From Alitta virens (taxonomy: Eukaryota > Annelida > Polychaeta > Phyllodocida > Nereididae): a DNA stretch of 64,000 nt. Positions 21,907 through 33,328 of this stretch are shown piece after piece. The translations under genes and the position numbers were made by a program. The stretch's first letter is position 1, and every line of letters starts with the position of its first letter. The DNA lies in contig OW028584.1 in NCBI GenBank assembly GCA_932294295.1, positions 9,618,407 through 9,682,406 on the forward strand, given 5' to 3'. The notes below the pieces were generated by a model that had not been told where the DNA came from, did no database searches, and saw only the letters and a program-made list of their open reading frames with translations.

Positions 21907-24403
21907 AGCTGGCTAATTTGCTTTGGCTAGGTATGGCCAAGTATGGTAAACTATGGTAAACTGTAGCTAGCCATGGCTGTGGCTCGCTGTGGCTGGTTCT
22001 GGCTAGCCCTGGCTTTGGCTGGCTGTGGTTAGCTCTGGCTAGATCTGGCTAGCTCTGGCAAGCTCTGGCTAAGTATGGTAAGCTATGGTAAACTATAGCT
22101 GTGGCTTCAGCTGCAGCTGGCTTCTGCTGGCTTCAGAGCTGTGGCTGGCTTCAGCTGGCTTTAGCTGGCTTCAGAGCTAGCTAAATTGCTTTGGCTAGCT
22201 ATGGCTAAGTATGGTAAGCTGTGGTAAGCTATGGTAAACTATACCTTTGGCTGGCTGTGGCTGACTGTGGCTCGCTGTGACTGGCTATGGCTGTCTCTGG
22301 CTAGCTCTGGCTAAGTATGGTAAGCTATGGTAAACTATGGCTGTGGCTGGCTGTGGATGGCTGTGGCTAGCTCTGGATAGCTCTGGATAGCTCTGGATAA
22401 GTATGTTAAGTTATGGTAAGCTATGGGAAGCTTTGGTAGGCTATGGCAATCTATTGCTGTGGCTGGCTGTGGCTGGCGGTGGCTGGCTGTGGCTGGCTGT
22501 GGCTGGCTGTGGCAAGCTGTGGCTATCTGTGGCTAGCTCTGGCTAGCTCTGGCTAAGTATGGTAAGCTATGGTAAACTATGGCTGTGGCTGGCTGTGGCT
22601 GGCTGTGGCTAGCTCTAGCCAGCTCTGGCTAGCTCTGGCTAGCTCTGGCTAAGTATGGTAAACTATGGTAAACTATGGTAAACTATGGTAAACTATTTTA
22701 AACTATAGCTGTGGCTGGCTTCAGCTGGCTTCAGAGCTGGCTAATTTGCTTTGGCTAGCTATAGCCAAGTATTGTAAACTAAGGTAAACTATAGCTAGCC
22801 ATGGCTGTGGCTGGCTGTGGTTAGCTCTGGCTAAATCTGGCTAGCTCTGGCTAGCTCTGGCTAAGTATGGTAAGCTATGGTAAACTATGGTAAACTATTG
22901 CTGTGGCTGGCTTCAGCTGGCTTTAGCTGGCCTCAGAGCTAGCATAATTGCTTTAGCTAGCTATGGCTAAGTATGGTAAGCTATGGTAAGCTATGGTAAA
23001 CTACTTTAAAATATAGCTCTGGCTTCAGCTGCAGCTGGCTTCTGCTGGCTTCAGAGCTGGCTAATTTGGTTTGGCTAGCTATAGCCAAGTATGGTAAAAT
23101 AAGGTAAACTATAGCTAGCCATGGCTGTGGCTGGCTGTGGCTGGCTGTGGCTGGCTGTGGCTGGCTGTGGCTGGCTGTGGCTAGCTCTGGCTAGATCTGG
23201 CTAGCTCTGGCTAGCTCTGGCTAAGTATGGTAAGCTATGGTAAGCTAAGGTAAACTATGGTAAACTATAGCTGTGGCTGGCTTCAGTTGGCTTGAGAGCT
23301 GGCTAATTTGCTTTGGCTAGCTTTGGCTAAGTATGGTTAGCTATGGTAAGCTATGGTAAACTGTAGCTCTGGCTGGCTCAGGATGACTCTGGCTAATTCT
23401 AGCCACCTGGCTAGCCAGAACAGGCTGCAGCTGGGATGACTGGCTGACTCTAGCCAACTCTGGCTAGCCAGAGCAGGCTTCAGCTAGCTTTAGAGCTGGC
23501 TTCAGAGCCGGCTAATTTGCTTTGGCTTGCTATGGCTAAGTATGGTAAGCTATGGTAAGCTATGGTGAACTATGGTAAACTATAGCTGTGGCTTCAGCTG
23601 CAGCTGGCTTCTGCTGACATCAGAGCTGGCTAATTTGCTTTGGCTAGCTATAGCCAAGTATAGTAAACTAAGGTAAACTATAGCTAGCCATGGCTGTGGC
23701 TGGCTGTGGCTGGCTGTGGTTAGCTCTGGCTAGATCTGGCTAGCTCTGGCTAGCTCTGGCTAAGTATGGTAAGCTATGGTAAACTACTGCTGTGGCTCGC
23801 TTCAGCTGGCTTTAGCTGGCTTCAGAGCTAGTTAAATTGCTTTGGCTAGCTTTGGCTAAGTATGGTAAGCTATGGTAAACTATGGTAAACTGTAACTCTG
23901 GCTGGCTCGGGATGACTCTGGCTAATTCTAGCCACCTGGCTAGCCAGAACAGGCTGCTGCTGGGATGACTGGCTAACTCTAGCCAACTCTGGCTAGCCAG
24001 AGCAGGCTTCAGCTAGCTTTAGAGCTGGCTTCAGAGCCGGCTAATTTGCTTTGGCTTGCTATGGCTAAGTATGGTAAGCTATGGTAAGCTATGGTAAACT
24101 ATAGCTGTGGCTTCAGCTGCAGCTGGCTTCTGCTGACATCAGAGCTGGCTAATTTGCTTTGGCTAGCTATAGCCAAGTATGGTAGACTAAGGTAAACTAT
24201 AGCTAGCCATGGCTGTGGCTGGCTGTGGTTAGCTCTGGCTAGATCTGGCTAGCTCTGGCTAGCTCTGGCTAAGTATGGTAAGCTATGGTAAACTATTGCT
24301 GTGGCTCGCTTCAGCTGGCTTTAGCTGGCTTCAGAGCTAGTTAAATTGCTTTGGCTAGCTATGGCTAAGTATGGTAAGCTATGGTAAGCTATGGTAAACA
24401 GTA

Positions 24404-24506
24404 GCTCTGGCTGGCTCTGGCTGGCTCTGGCTGGCTCTGGCTGGCTCTGGCTGGCTCTGGCTGGCTCGGCTGGCTCTCCCTGGCTCTCCCTGGCTCTCCC
24501 TGGCTC
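24404..24506 (+). repeat. TGGCTGGCTC tract with three CTGGCTCTCC units
   Basis: Decamers followed by three tandem CTCTCCCTGG-type units before the C-type hairpin at 24506. The triple is also present at 29631-29660 and about 45641-45670, while the tracts at 20226 and 21612 have only one. Confidence 0.92.
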
Positions 24507-24632
24507 GGGATGACTCTGGCTAACTCTAGCCAACTCTGGCTAGCCAGAGCAGTCTGCAGCTGGGATGATTGGCTAAGTCTAGCCAACTCTGGCTAGCCAG
24601 AGCAGGCTGCAGCTGGATTCAGATATATCTGG
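24506..24632 (+). repeat. C-type hairpin module with GATATAT
   Basis: Dimeric hairpin module, 4188 bp after the copy at 20318, followed by GATATAT at 24622 and only about three CTTCAGCTGG units. Confidence 0.9.
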
Positions 24633-25659
24633 CTTCAGCTGGCTTCAGCTGGCTTCAGAGCTGGCTAATTTGCTTTGGCTAGGTATGGCCAAGTATGGTA
24701 AACTATGGTAAACGGTAGCTAGCCATGGCTGTGGCTCGCTGTGGCTGGCTCTGGCTAGCCCTGGCTGTGGCTGGCTGTGGTTAGCTCTGGCTAGATCTGG
24801 CTAGCTCTGGCAAGCTCTGGCTAAGTATGGTAAGCTATGGTAAACTATAGCTGTGGCTTCAGCTGCAGCTGGCTTCTGCTGGCTTCAGAGCTGTGGCTGG
24901 CTTCAGCTGGCTTTAGCTGGCTTCAGAGCTAGCTAAATTGCTTTGGCTAGCTATGGCTAAGTATGATAAGCTGTGGTAAGCTATGGTAAACTATTGGCTG
25001 GCTGTGGCTGGCTGTGGCTCGCTGTGACTGACTATGGCTGTCTCTGGCTAGCTCTGGCTAAGTATGGTAAGCTATGGTAAACTATGGCTGTGGCTGGCTG
25101 TGGATGGCTGTGGCTAGCTCTGGATAGCTCTGGATAGCTCTGGATAAGTATGTTAAGTTATGGTAAGCTATGGTAAGCTTTGGTAGGCTATGGCAAACTA
25201 TTGCTGTGGCTGGCTGTGGCTGGCGGTGGCTGGCTGTGGCTGGCTGTGGCTGGCTGTGGCAAGCTGTGGCTATCTGTGGCTAGCTCTGGCTAGCTCTGGC
25301 TAAGTATGGTAAGCTATGGTAAACTATGGCTGTGGCTGGCTGTGGCTGGCTGTGGCTAGCTCTAGCCAGCTCTGGCTAGCTCTGGCTAGCTCTGGCTAAG
25401 TATGGTAAACTATGGTAAACTATGGTAAACTATGGTAAACTATTTTAAACTATAGCTGTGGCTGGCTTCAGCTGGCTTCAGAGCTGGCTAATTTGCTTTG
25501 GCTAGCTATAGCCAAGTATGGTAAACTAAGGTAAACTATAGCTAGCCATGGCTGTGGCTGGCTGTGGTTAGCTCTGGCTAGATCTGGCTAGCTCTGGCTA
25601 GCTCTGGCTAAGTATGGTAAGCTATGGTAAGCAATGGTAAACTGTAGCTCTGGCTTGCT

Positions 25660-27337
25660 CGGGATGACTCTGGCTAATTCTAGCCACCTGGCTAGCCAGA
25701 ACAGGCTGCAGCTGGGATGACTGGCTGACTCTAGCCAACTCTGGCTAGCCAGAGCAGGCTTCAGCTAGCTTTAGAGCTGGCTTCAGAGCCGGCTAATTTG
25801 CTTTGGCTTGCTATGGCTAAGTATGGTAAGCTATGGTAAGCTATGGTGAACTATGGTAAACTATGGCTGTGGCTTCAGCTGCAGCTGGCTTCTGCTGACA
25901 TCAGAGCTGGCTAATTTGCTTTGGCTAGCTATAGCCAAGTATGGTAAACTAAGGTAAACTATAGCTAGCCATGGCTGTGCCTGGCTGTGGCTGGCTGTGG
26001 TTAGCTCTGGCTAGATCTGGCTAGCTCTGGCTAGCTCTGGCTAAGTATGGTAAGCTATGGTAAACTGTTGCTGTGGCTCGCTTCAGCTGGCTTTAGCTGG
26101 CTTCAGAGCTAGTTAAATTGCTTTGGCTAGCTTTGGCTAAGTATGGTAAGCTATGGTAAACTATGGTAAACTGTAGCTCTGGCTGGCTCGGGATGACTCT
26201 GGCTAATTCTAGCCACCTGGCTAGCCAGAACAGGCTGCTGCTGGGATGACTGGCTAACTCTAGCCAACTCTGGCTAGCCAGAGCAGGCTTCAGCTAGCTT
26301 TAGAGCTGGCTTCAGAGCCGGCTAATTTGCTTTGGCTTGCTATGGCTAAGTATGGTAAGCTATGGTAAGCTATGGTAAACTATAGCTGTGGCTTCAGCTG
26401 CAGCTGGCTTCTGCTGACATCAGAGCTGGCTAATTTGCTTTGGCTAGCTATAGCCAAGTATGGTAAACTAAGGTAAACTATAGCTAGCCATGGCTGTGGC
26501 TGGCTGTGGCTGGCTGTGGTTAGCTCTGGCTAGATCTGGCTAGCTCTGGCAAGCTCTGGCTAAGTATGGTAAGCTATGGTAAACTATAGCTGTGGCTTCA
26601 GCTGCAGCTGGCTTCTGCTGGCTTCAGAGCTGTGGCTGGCTTCAGCTGGCTTTAGCTGGCTTCAGAGCTAGCTAAATTGCTTTGGCTAGCTATGGCTAAG
26701 TATGATAAGCTGTGGTAAGCTATGGTAAACTATACCTTTGGCTGGCTGTGGCTGGCTGTGGCTCGCTGTGACTGGCTATGGCTGTCTCTGGCTAGCTCTG
26801 GCTAAGTATGGTAAGCTATGGTAAACTATGGCTGTGGCTGGCTGTGGATGGCTGTGGCTAGCTCTGGATAGCTCTGGATAAGTATGTTAAGTTATGGTAA
26901 GCTATGGTAAGCTTTGGTAGGCTATGGCAAACTATTGCTGTGGCTGGCTGTGGCTGGCTGTGGCTGGCTGTGGCTGGCTGTGGCTGGCTGTGGCAAGCTG
27001 TGGCTATCTGTGGCTAGCTCTGGCTAGCTCTGGCTAAGTATGGTAAGCTATGGCTGTGGCTGGCTGTGGCTGGCTGTGGCTGGCTGTGGCTGGCTGTGGC
27101 TGGCTGTGGCTGGCTGTGGCTAGCTCTAGCTAGCTCTGGCTAGCTCTGGCTAGCTCTGGCTAGCTCTGGCTAGCTCTGGCTAAGTATGGTAAACTATGGT
27201 AAACTGTGGTAAACTATTTTAAACTATAGCTGTGGCTGGCTTCAGCTGGCTTCAGAGCTGGCTAATTTGCTTTGGCTAGCTATGGCTAAGTATGGTAAGC
27301 TATGGTAAGCAATGGTAAACTGTAGCTCTGGCTGGCT
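25660..27337 (+). repeat. 2.28-kb HOR, copy 2, shortened (1678 bp)
   Basis: It matches the previous unit at a 2281-bp offset up to about 26.5 kb, then continues with modules corresponding to 24.8-25.4 kb. It therefore lacks the C-type hairpin, the CTCTCC units and the GATATAT site. Its first hairpin is preceded by GGCTTGCTCGGG instead of GGCTGGCTCGGG. A long TGGCTGGCTG tract lies around 27050-27120. Confidence 0.8.
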
Positions 27338-28168
27338 CGGGATGACTCTGGCTAATTCTAGCCACCTGGCTAGCCAGAACAGGCTGCAGCTGGGATGACT
27401 GGCTAACTCTAGCCAACTCTGGCTTGCCAGAGCAGGCTTCAGCTAGCTTTAGAGCTGGCTTCAGAGCTGGCTAATTTGCTTTGGCTTGCTATGGCCAAGT
27501 ATGGTAAGCTATGGTAAGCTATGGTAAACTATGGTAAACTATAGCTGTGGCTTCAGCTGCAGCTGGCTTCTGCTGGCTTCAGAGCTGGCTAATTTGCTTT
27601 GGCTAGCTATAGCCAAGTATGATAAACTAAGGTAAACTATAGCTAGCCATGGCTGTGGCTGGGTGTGGCTGGCTGTGGCTGGCTGTGGCTAGCTCTGGCT
27701 AGATCTGGCTAGCTCTGGCTAGCTCTGGCTAGCTTTGGCTAAGTATGGTAAGCTATGGTAAACAATGGTAAACTATTGCTGTGGCTGGCTTCAGCTGGCT
27801 TTACCTGGCTTCAGAGCTAGCTAAATTGCTTTGGCTAGCTATCGCTAAGTATGGTAAACTATGGTAAGCTATGGTAAACTATACCTTTGGCTGGCTGTGG
27901 CTGGCTGTGGCTGGCTGTGGCTGGCTGTGGCTGGCTGTGGCTAGCTCTAGCTAGCTCTGGCTAGCTCTGGCTAGCTCTGGCTAGCTCTGGCTAGCTCTGG
28001 CTAGCTCTGGCTAAGTATGGTAAACTATGGTAAACTATGGTAAACTATTTTAAACTATAGCTGTGGCTGGCTTCAGCTGGCTTCAGAGCTGGCTAATTTG
28101 CTTTGGCTAGCTATGGCTAAGTATGGTAAGCTATGGTAAGCAATGGTAAACTGTAGCTCTGGCTTGCT
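27338..28168 (+). repeat. ~0.8-kb HOR (831 bp)
   Basis: Hairpin A, then CAGCTGCAGCTG, GTATGATAAAC (27617), GGCTGGGTGTGG, AACAATGG, TATCGCTAAG, ACCTTTGG, GC tracts and ATTTTAAAC. Related units start at 30415 and 31216. GTATGATAAAC recurs at 30694 and 31495, steps of 3077 and 801 bp, identical to the hairpin steps. Confidence 0.85.
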
Positions 28169-29553
28169 CGGGATGACTCTGGCTAATTCTAGCCACCTGG
28201 CTAGCCAGAACAGGCTGCAGCTGGGATGACTGGCTAACTCTAGCCAACTCTGGCTTGCCAGAGCAGGCTTCAGCTAGCTTTAGAGCTGGCTTCAGAGCTG
28301 GCTAATTTGCTTTGGCTTGCTATGGCTAAGTATGGTAAGCTATGGTAAGCTATGGTAAACTATGGTAAACTATAGCTGTGGCTTCAGCTGCAGCTGCCTT
28401 CTGCTGGCTTCAGAGCTGGCTAATTTGCTTTGGCTAGCTATAGCCAAGTATGGTAAACTAAGGTAAACTATAGCTAGCCATGGCTGTGGCTGGCTGTGGT
28501 TAGCTCTGGCTAGATCTGGCTAGCTCTGGCTAGCTCTGGCTAAGTATGGTAAGCTATGGTAAACTATGGTAAACTATTGCTGTGGCTGGCTTCAGCTGGC
28601 TTTAGCTGGCCTCAGAGCTAGCATAATTGCTTTAGCTAGCTATGGCTAAGTATGGTAAGCTATGGTAAGCTATGGTAAACTACGTTAAAATATAGCTCTG
28701 GCTTCAGCTGCAGCTGGCTTCTGCTGGCTTCAGAGCTGGCTAATTTGGTTTGGCTAGCTATAGCCAAGTATGGTAAAATAAGGTAAACTATAGCTAGCCA
28801 TGGCTGTGGCTGGCTGTGGCTGGCTGTGGCTGGCTGTGGCTGGCTGTGGCTAGCTCTGGCTAGATCTGGCTAGCTCTGGCTAGCTCTGGCTAAGTATGGT
28901 AAGCTATGGTAAGCTAAGGTAAACTATGGTAAACTATAGCTGTGGCTGGCTTCAGCTGGCTTGAGAGCTGGCTAATTTGCTTTGGCTAGCTTTGGCTAAG
29001 TATGGTTAGCTATGGTAAGCTATGGTAAACTGTAGCTCTGGCTGGCTCAGGATGACTCTGGCTAATTCTAGCCACCTGGCTAGCCAGAACAGGCTGCAGC
29101 TGGGATGACTGGCTGACTCTAGCCAACTCTGGCTAGCCAGAGCAGGCTTCAGCTAGCTTTAGAGCTGGCTTCAGAGCCGGCTAATTTGCTTTGGCTTGCT
29201 ATGGCTAAGTATGGTAAGCTATGGTGAACTATGGTAAACTATAGCTGTGGCTTCAGCTGCAGCTGGCTTCTGCTGACATCAGAGGTGGCTAATTTGCTTT
29301 GGCTAGCTATAGCCAAGTATGGTAGACTAAGGTAAACTATACCTAGCCATGGCTGTGGCTGGATGTTGCTGGCTGTGGTTAGCTCTGGCTAGATCTGGCT
29401 AGCTCTGGCTAGCTCTGGCTAAGTATGGTAAGCTATGGTAAACTATTGCTGTGGCTCGCTTCAGCTGGCTTTAGCTGGCTTCAGAGCTAGTTAAATTGCT
29501 TTGGCTAGCTATGGCTAAGTATGGTAAGCTATGGTAAGCTATGGTAAACTGTG

Positions 29554-29667
29554 GCTCTGGCTGGCTCTGGCTGGCTCTGGCTGGCTCTGGCTGGCTCTGG
29601 CTGGCTCTGGCTGGCTCTGGCTGGCTCTGGCTGGCTCTCCCTGGCTCTCCCTGGCTCTCCCTGGCTC
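29554..29667 (+). repeat. TGGCTGGCTC tract with three CTGGCTCTCC units
   Basis: About eight GC-rich decamers followed by three CTGGCTCTCC units (29631-29660) and CTGGCTCGGG. Confidence 0.92.
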
Positions 29668-29795
29668 GGGATGACTCTGGCTAACTCTAGCCAACTCTAG
29701 CTAGCCAGAGCAGTCTACAGCTGGGATGATTGGCTAAGTCTAGCCAACTCATGCTAACCAGAGCAGGCTGCAGCTGGCTTCAGATATATCTGGCT
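29667..29795 (+). repeat. C-type hairpin module, palindromes degraded
   Basis: The 16-bp palindrome is altered in both halves: the first reads CTCTAGCTAGCCAGAG and the second CTCATGCTAACCAGAG. The copies at 38310 and 45673 carry the same two changes, so they form a separate C sub-lineage. GATATAT follows at 29783. Confidence 0.88.
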
Positions 29796-30334
29796 TCAGC
29801 TCCCTTCAGCTGGCTTCAGAGCTGGCTAATTTGCATTGGCTAGGTATGGCCAAGTATGGTAAACTATGGTAAAGTGTAGCTAGCCATGGCTGTGGCTCGC
29901 TGTGGCTGGCTCTGGCTAGCCCTGGCTGTGGCTGGCTGTGGCTGGCTGTGGTTAGCTCTGGCTAGATCTGGCTAGCTCTGGCAAGCTCTGGCTAAGTATG
30001 GTAAGCTATGGTAAACTATAGCTGTGGCTTCAGCTGCAGCTGGCTTCTGCTGGCTTCAGATCTGTGGCTGGCTTCAGCTGGCTTTAGCTGGCTTCAGAGC
30101 TAGCTAAATTGCTTTGGCTAGCTATGGCTAAGTATGGTAAGCTGTGGTAAGCTATGGTAAACTATACCTTTGGCTGGCTGTGGCTGGCTGTGCCTCGCTG
30201 TGACTGGCTATGGCTGTCTCTGGCTAGCTCTGGCTAAGTATGGTAAGCTATGGTAAACTATGGCTGTGGCTGGCTGTGGATGGCTGTGGCTAGCTCTGGA
30301 TAGCTCTGGATAAGTATGTTAAGTAATGGTAAGC

Positions 30335-30360
30335 TATGGTAAGCTATGGCTTATGGTTAT
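30335..30360 (+). other. Rearrangement junction between HOR families
   Basis: A GTTAAGTAATGG module of the GTGGATGG type runs into GGCTTATGGTTATGGC and then directly into TGGCTAAGTATGG before hairpin A at 30415. Sister modules near 25150, 26885 and 33830 continue instead with GCTTTGGTAGGC. This is a local loss or join of about one module series. Confidence 0.7.
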
Positions 30361-30414
30361 GGCTAAGTATGGTAAGCTATGGTAAGCAATGGTAAACTGT
30401 AGCTCTGGCTGGCT

Positions 30415-31215
30415 CGGGATGACTCTGGCTTATTCTAGCCACCTGGCTAGCCAGAACAGGCTGCAGCTGGGATGACTGGCTAACTCTAGCCAACTCTGGC
30501 TTGCCAGAGCAGGCTTCAGCTAGCTTTAGAGCTGGCTTCAGAGCTGGCTAATTTGCTTTGGCTTGCTATGGCCAAGTATGGTAAGCTATGGTAAGCTATG
30601 GTAAACTATGGTAAACTATAGCTGTGGCTTCAGCTGCAGCTGGCTTCTGCTGGCTTCAGAGCTGGCTAATTTGCTTTGGCTAGCTATAGCCAAGTATGAT
30701 AAACTAAGGTAAACTATAGCTAGCCATGGCTGTGGCTGGGTGTGGCTGGCTGTGGCTGGCTGTGGCTAGCTCTGGCTAGATCTGGCTAGCTCTGGCTAGC
30801 TCTGGCTAGCTTTGGCTAAGTATGGTAAGCTATGGTAAACAATGGTAAACTATTGCTGTGGCTGGCTTCAGCTGGCTTTACCTGGCTTCAGAGCTAGCTA
30901 AATTGCTTTGGCTAGCTATCGCTAAGTATGGTAAACTATGGTAAGCTATGGTAAACTATACCTTTGGCTGGCTGTGGCTGGCTGTGGCTGGCTGTTGCTG
31001 GCTGTGGCTAGCTCTGGCTAGCTCTGGCTAGCTCTGGCTAGCTCTGGCTAGCTCTGGCTAAGTATGGTAAACTATGGTAAACTATGGTAAACTATTTTAA
31101 ACTATAGCTGTGGCTGGCTTCAGCTGGCTTCAGAGCTGGCTAATTTGCTTTGGCTAGCTATGGCTAAGTATGGTAAGCTATGGTAAGCAATGGTAAACTG
31201 TAGCTCTGGCTGGCT
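30415..31215 (+). repeat. ~0.8-kb HOR (801 bp)
   Basis: Same module order as the unit at 27338. The hairpin carries GGCTTATTCTAGCC, shared only with the next unit at 31216, so these two are recent tandem duplicates. Confidence 0.87.
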
Positions 31216-33328
31216 CGGGATGACTCTGGCTTATTCTAGCCACCTGGCTAGCCAGAACAGGCTGCAGCTGGGATGACTGGCTAACTCTAGCCAACTCTGG
31301 CTTGCCAGAGCAGGCTTCAGCTAGCTTTAGAGCTGGCTTCAGAGCTGGCTAATTTGCTTTGGCTTGCTATGGCCAAGTATGGTAAGCTATGGTAAGCTAT
31401 GGTAAACTATGGTAAACTATAGCTGTGGCTTCAGCTGCAGCTGGCTTCTGCTGGCTTCAGAGCTGGCTAATTTGCTTTGGCTAGCTATAGCCAAGTATGA
31501 TAAACTAAGGTAAACTATAGCTAGCCATGGCTGTGGTTGGGTGTGGCTGGCTGTGGCTGGCTGTGGCTAGCTCTGGCTAGATCTGGCTAGCTCTGGCTAG
31601 CTCTGGCTAGCTTTGGCTAAGTATGGTAAGCTATGGTAAACAATGGTAAACTATTGCTGTGGCTGGCTTCAGCTGGCTTTACCTGGCTTCAGAGCTAGCT
31701 AAATTGCTTTGGCTAGCTATCGCTAAGTATGGTAAACTATGGTAAGCTATGGTAAACAATACCTTTGGCTGGCTGTGGCTGGCTGTGGCTGGCTGTGGCT
31801 GGCTATGGTTGTCTCTGGCTAGCTCTGGCTAAGTATGGTAAGCTATGGTAAGCTATGGTAAACTATGGCTGTGGCTGGCTGTGGATGGCTGTGGCTAGCT
31901 CTGGCTAGCTCTGGCTAGCTCTGGCTAGCTCTGGATAAGTATGTTAGGCTATGGTAAGCTATGGTAAGCTTTGGTAAACTATGGCAAACTATAGCTTTGT
32001 CTGGCTTTGTCTGGCTGTGTCTGGCTGTGTCTGGCTGTGTCTGGCTGTGTCTGGCTGTGGCTGGCTGTGGCTGGCTGTGGCTGGCTGTGGCTAGCTCTGG
32101 CTAGCTCTGGCTAGCTCTGGCTAGCTCTGGCTAGCTCTGGCTAAGTATGGTAAGTTATGGTAAGCTATGGTAAGCTATGGTAAACTATGGAAAACTATGG
32201 AAAACTAAGGTAAACTATAGCTGTGGCTGGCTTCAGCTGGCTTCAGAGCTGGCTAATTTGCTTTGGCTGGCCAAGGCTAAGTATAGTAAGCTATGGTAAG
32301 GTTTGGTTAACTATAGCAAACTATAGCTGTGGCTAGCTCTGGCTAGCTCTGGCTAAGTATGGTAAGCTATGGTAAGCTATGGTAAGCTATGGCAAGCTAT
32401 GGTAAACTATGGTAAACTATGGTAAACTATAGCGGTGGCTGGCTGTGGCTGGCTGTGGCTGGCTGTGGCTGGCTGTGGCTGGCTGTGGCTGGCTGTGGCT
32501 AGCTCTGGCTAGCTCTGGCTAGCTCTGGCTAGCTCTGGCTAGCTCTGGCTAAGTTTGGTAAGCTATGGTAAACTATGGCTGTGGCTGGCTGTGGCTGGCT
32601 GTGGCTGGCTGTGGCTGGCGGTGGCTAGCTCTGGCTAGCTCTGGCTAGCTCTGGCTAGCTCTGGCTAGCTCTGGCTAGCTCTGGCTAGCTCTGGCTAAGT
32701 ATGGTAAGCTATGGTAAGCTATGGTAAGCTATGGTAAACAATGGAAAACTAAGGTAAACTGTAGCTGTGGCTGGCATCAGCTGGCTTCAGAGCTGGCTAA
32801 TTTGCTTTGGCTGGCCAAGGCTAAGCATAGTAAGCTATGGTAAGCTATGGTAAGGTTTGGTTAACTAAAGCAAACTATAGCTGTGGCTAGCTCTGGCTAG
32901 CTCTGGCTAAGTATGGTAAGCTATGGTAAGCTATGGTAAACTATGGTAAACTATAGCTGTGGCTTCAGCTGCAGCTGCCTTCTGCTGGCTTCAGAGCTGG
33001 CTAATTTCCTTTGGCTAGCTATAGCCAAGTATGGTAAACTAAGGTAAACTATAGCTAGCCATGGCTGTGGCTGGCTGTGGCTGGCTGTGGCTGGCTGTGG
33101 CTGGCTGTGGCTGGCTGTGGCTAGCTCTGGCTAGATCTGGCTAGCTCTGGCTAGCTCTGGCTAGCTCTGGCTAAGTATGGTAAGCTATGGTAAGCTAAGG
33201 TAAACTATGGTAAACTATAGCTATGGCTGGCTTCAGCTGGCTTGAGAGCTGGCTAATTTGCTTTGGCTAGCTTTGGCTAAGTATGGTTAGCTATGGTAAG
33301 CTATGGTAAACTGTAGCTCTGGCTGGCT
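31216..33328 (+). repeat. 2.11-kb block: 0.8-kb HOR plus modules shared with 1-1.07 kb and 47.2-48.1 kb
   Basis: The first ~800 bp repeat 30415. From 31390 to about 32400 it matches the window start. From about 32730 (GGAAAACTAAGG, GGCATCAGC) it matches 47.2 kb and the 48-64 kb units. It contains six T/GTGTCTGGCT units near 31999-32055 and two long TGGCTAGCTC tracts. Confidence 0.82.

Larger units (their letters stand above)
19201..23378 (+). repeat. 4.18-kb HOR with internal 1366-bp duplication
   Basis: Bounded by hairpin B at 19201 and 23379. Landmarks inside recur 4188 bp later: CTGACATCAG 19426 to 23614, hairpin A 19720 to 23908, CTGACATCAG 19945 to 24133, GATATAT 20434 to 24622. Within it a C-type hairpin and GATATAT site are duplicated at exactly 1366 bp (20318 to 21684; 20434 to 21800). 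The second copy has a longer CTTCAGCTGG tract. Confidence 0.85.
23379..25659 (+). repeat. 2.28-kb HOR, copy 1 (2281 bp)
   Basis: Hairpin B at 23379 starts the unit. Landmarks repeat exactly 2281 bp later: CTGACATCAG 23614 to 25895 and 24133 to 26414, hairpin A 23908 to 26189. The first half also repeats the start of the 4.18-kb unit at an offset of ~4.19 kb, with one copy of the 1366-bp duplicated segment instead of two. Confidence 0.85.
28169..30414 (+). repeat. 2.25-kb block repeating 18.3-20.4 kb, ending at a rearrangement
   Basis: Repeats 18282 onwards at offsets of 9.85-9.89 kb: hairpin B at 29048 against 19201 and CTGACATCAG at 29273 against 19426 are both 9847 bp apart. It then has a TGGCTGGCTC tract and a C-type hairpin (29667). 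The order breaks near 30347 at GGCTTATGGTTATGGC, a join not seen elsewhere in the window. Confidence 0.82.

Noticed and set aside
21747..21959. 70-codon + strand frame through the CTTCAGCTGG tract
   Set aside because: The frame is open only because the tract was expanded to about nine units. The homologous sites with three or six units do not keep it at this length.
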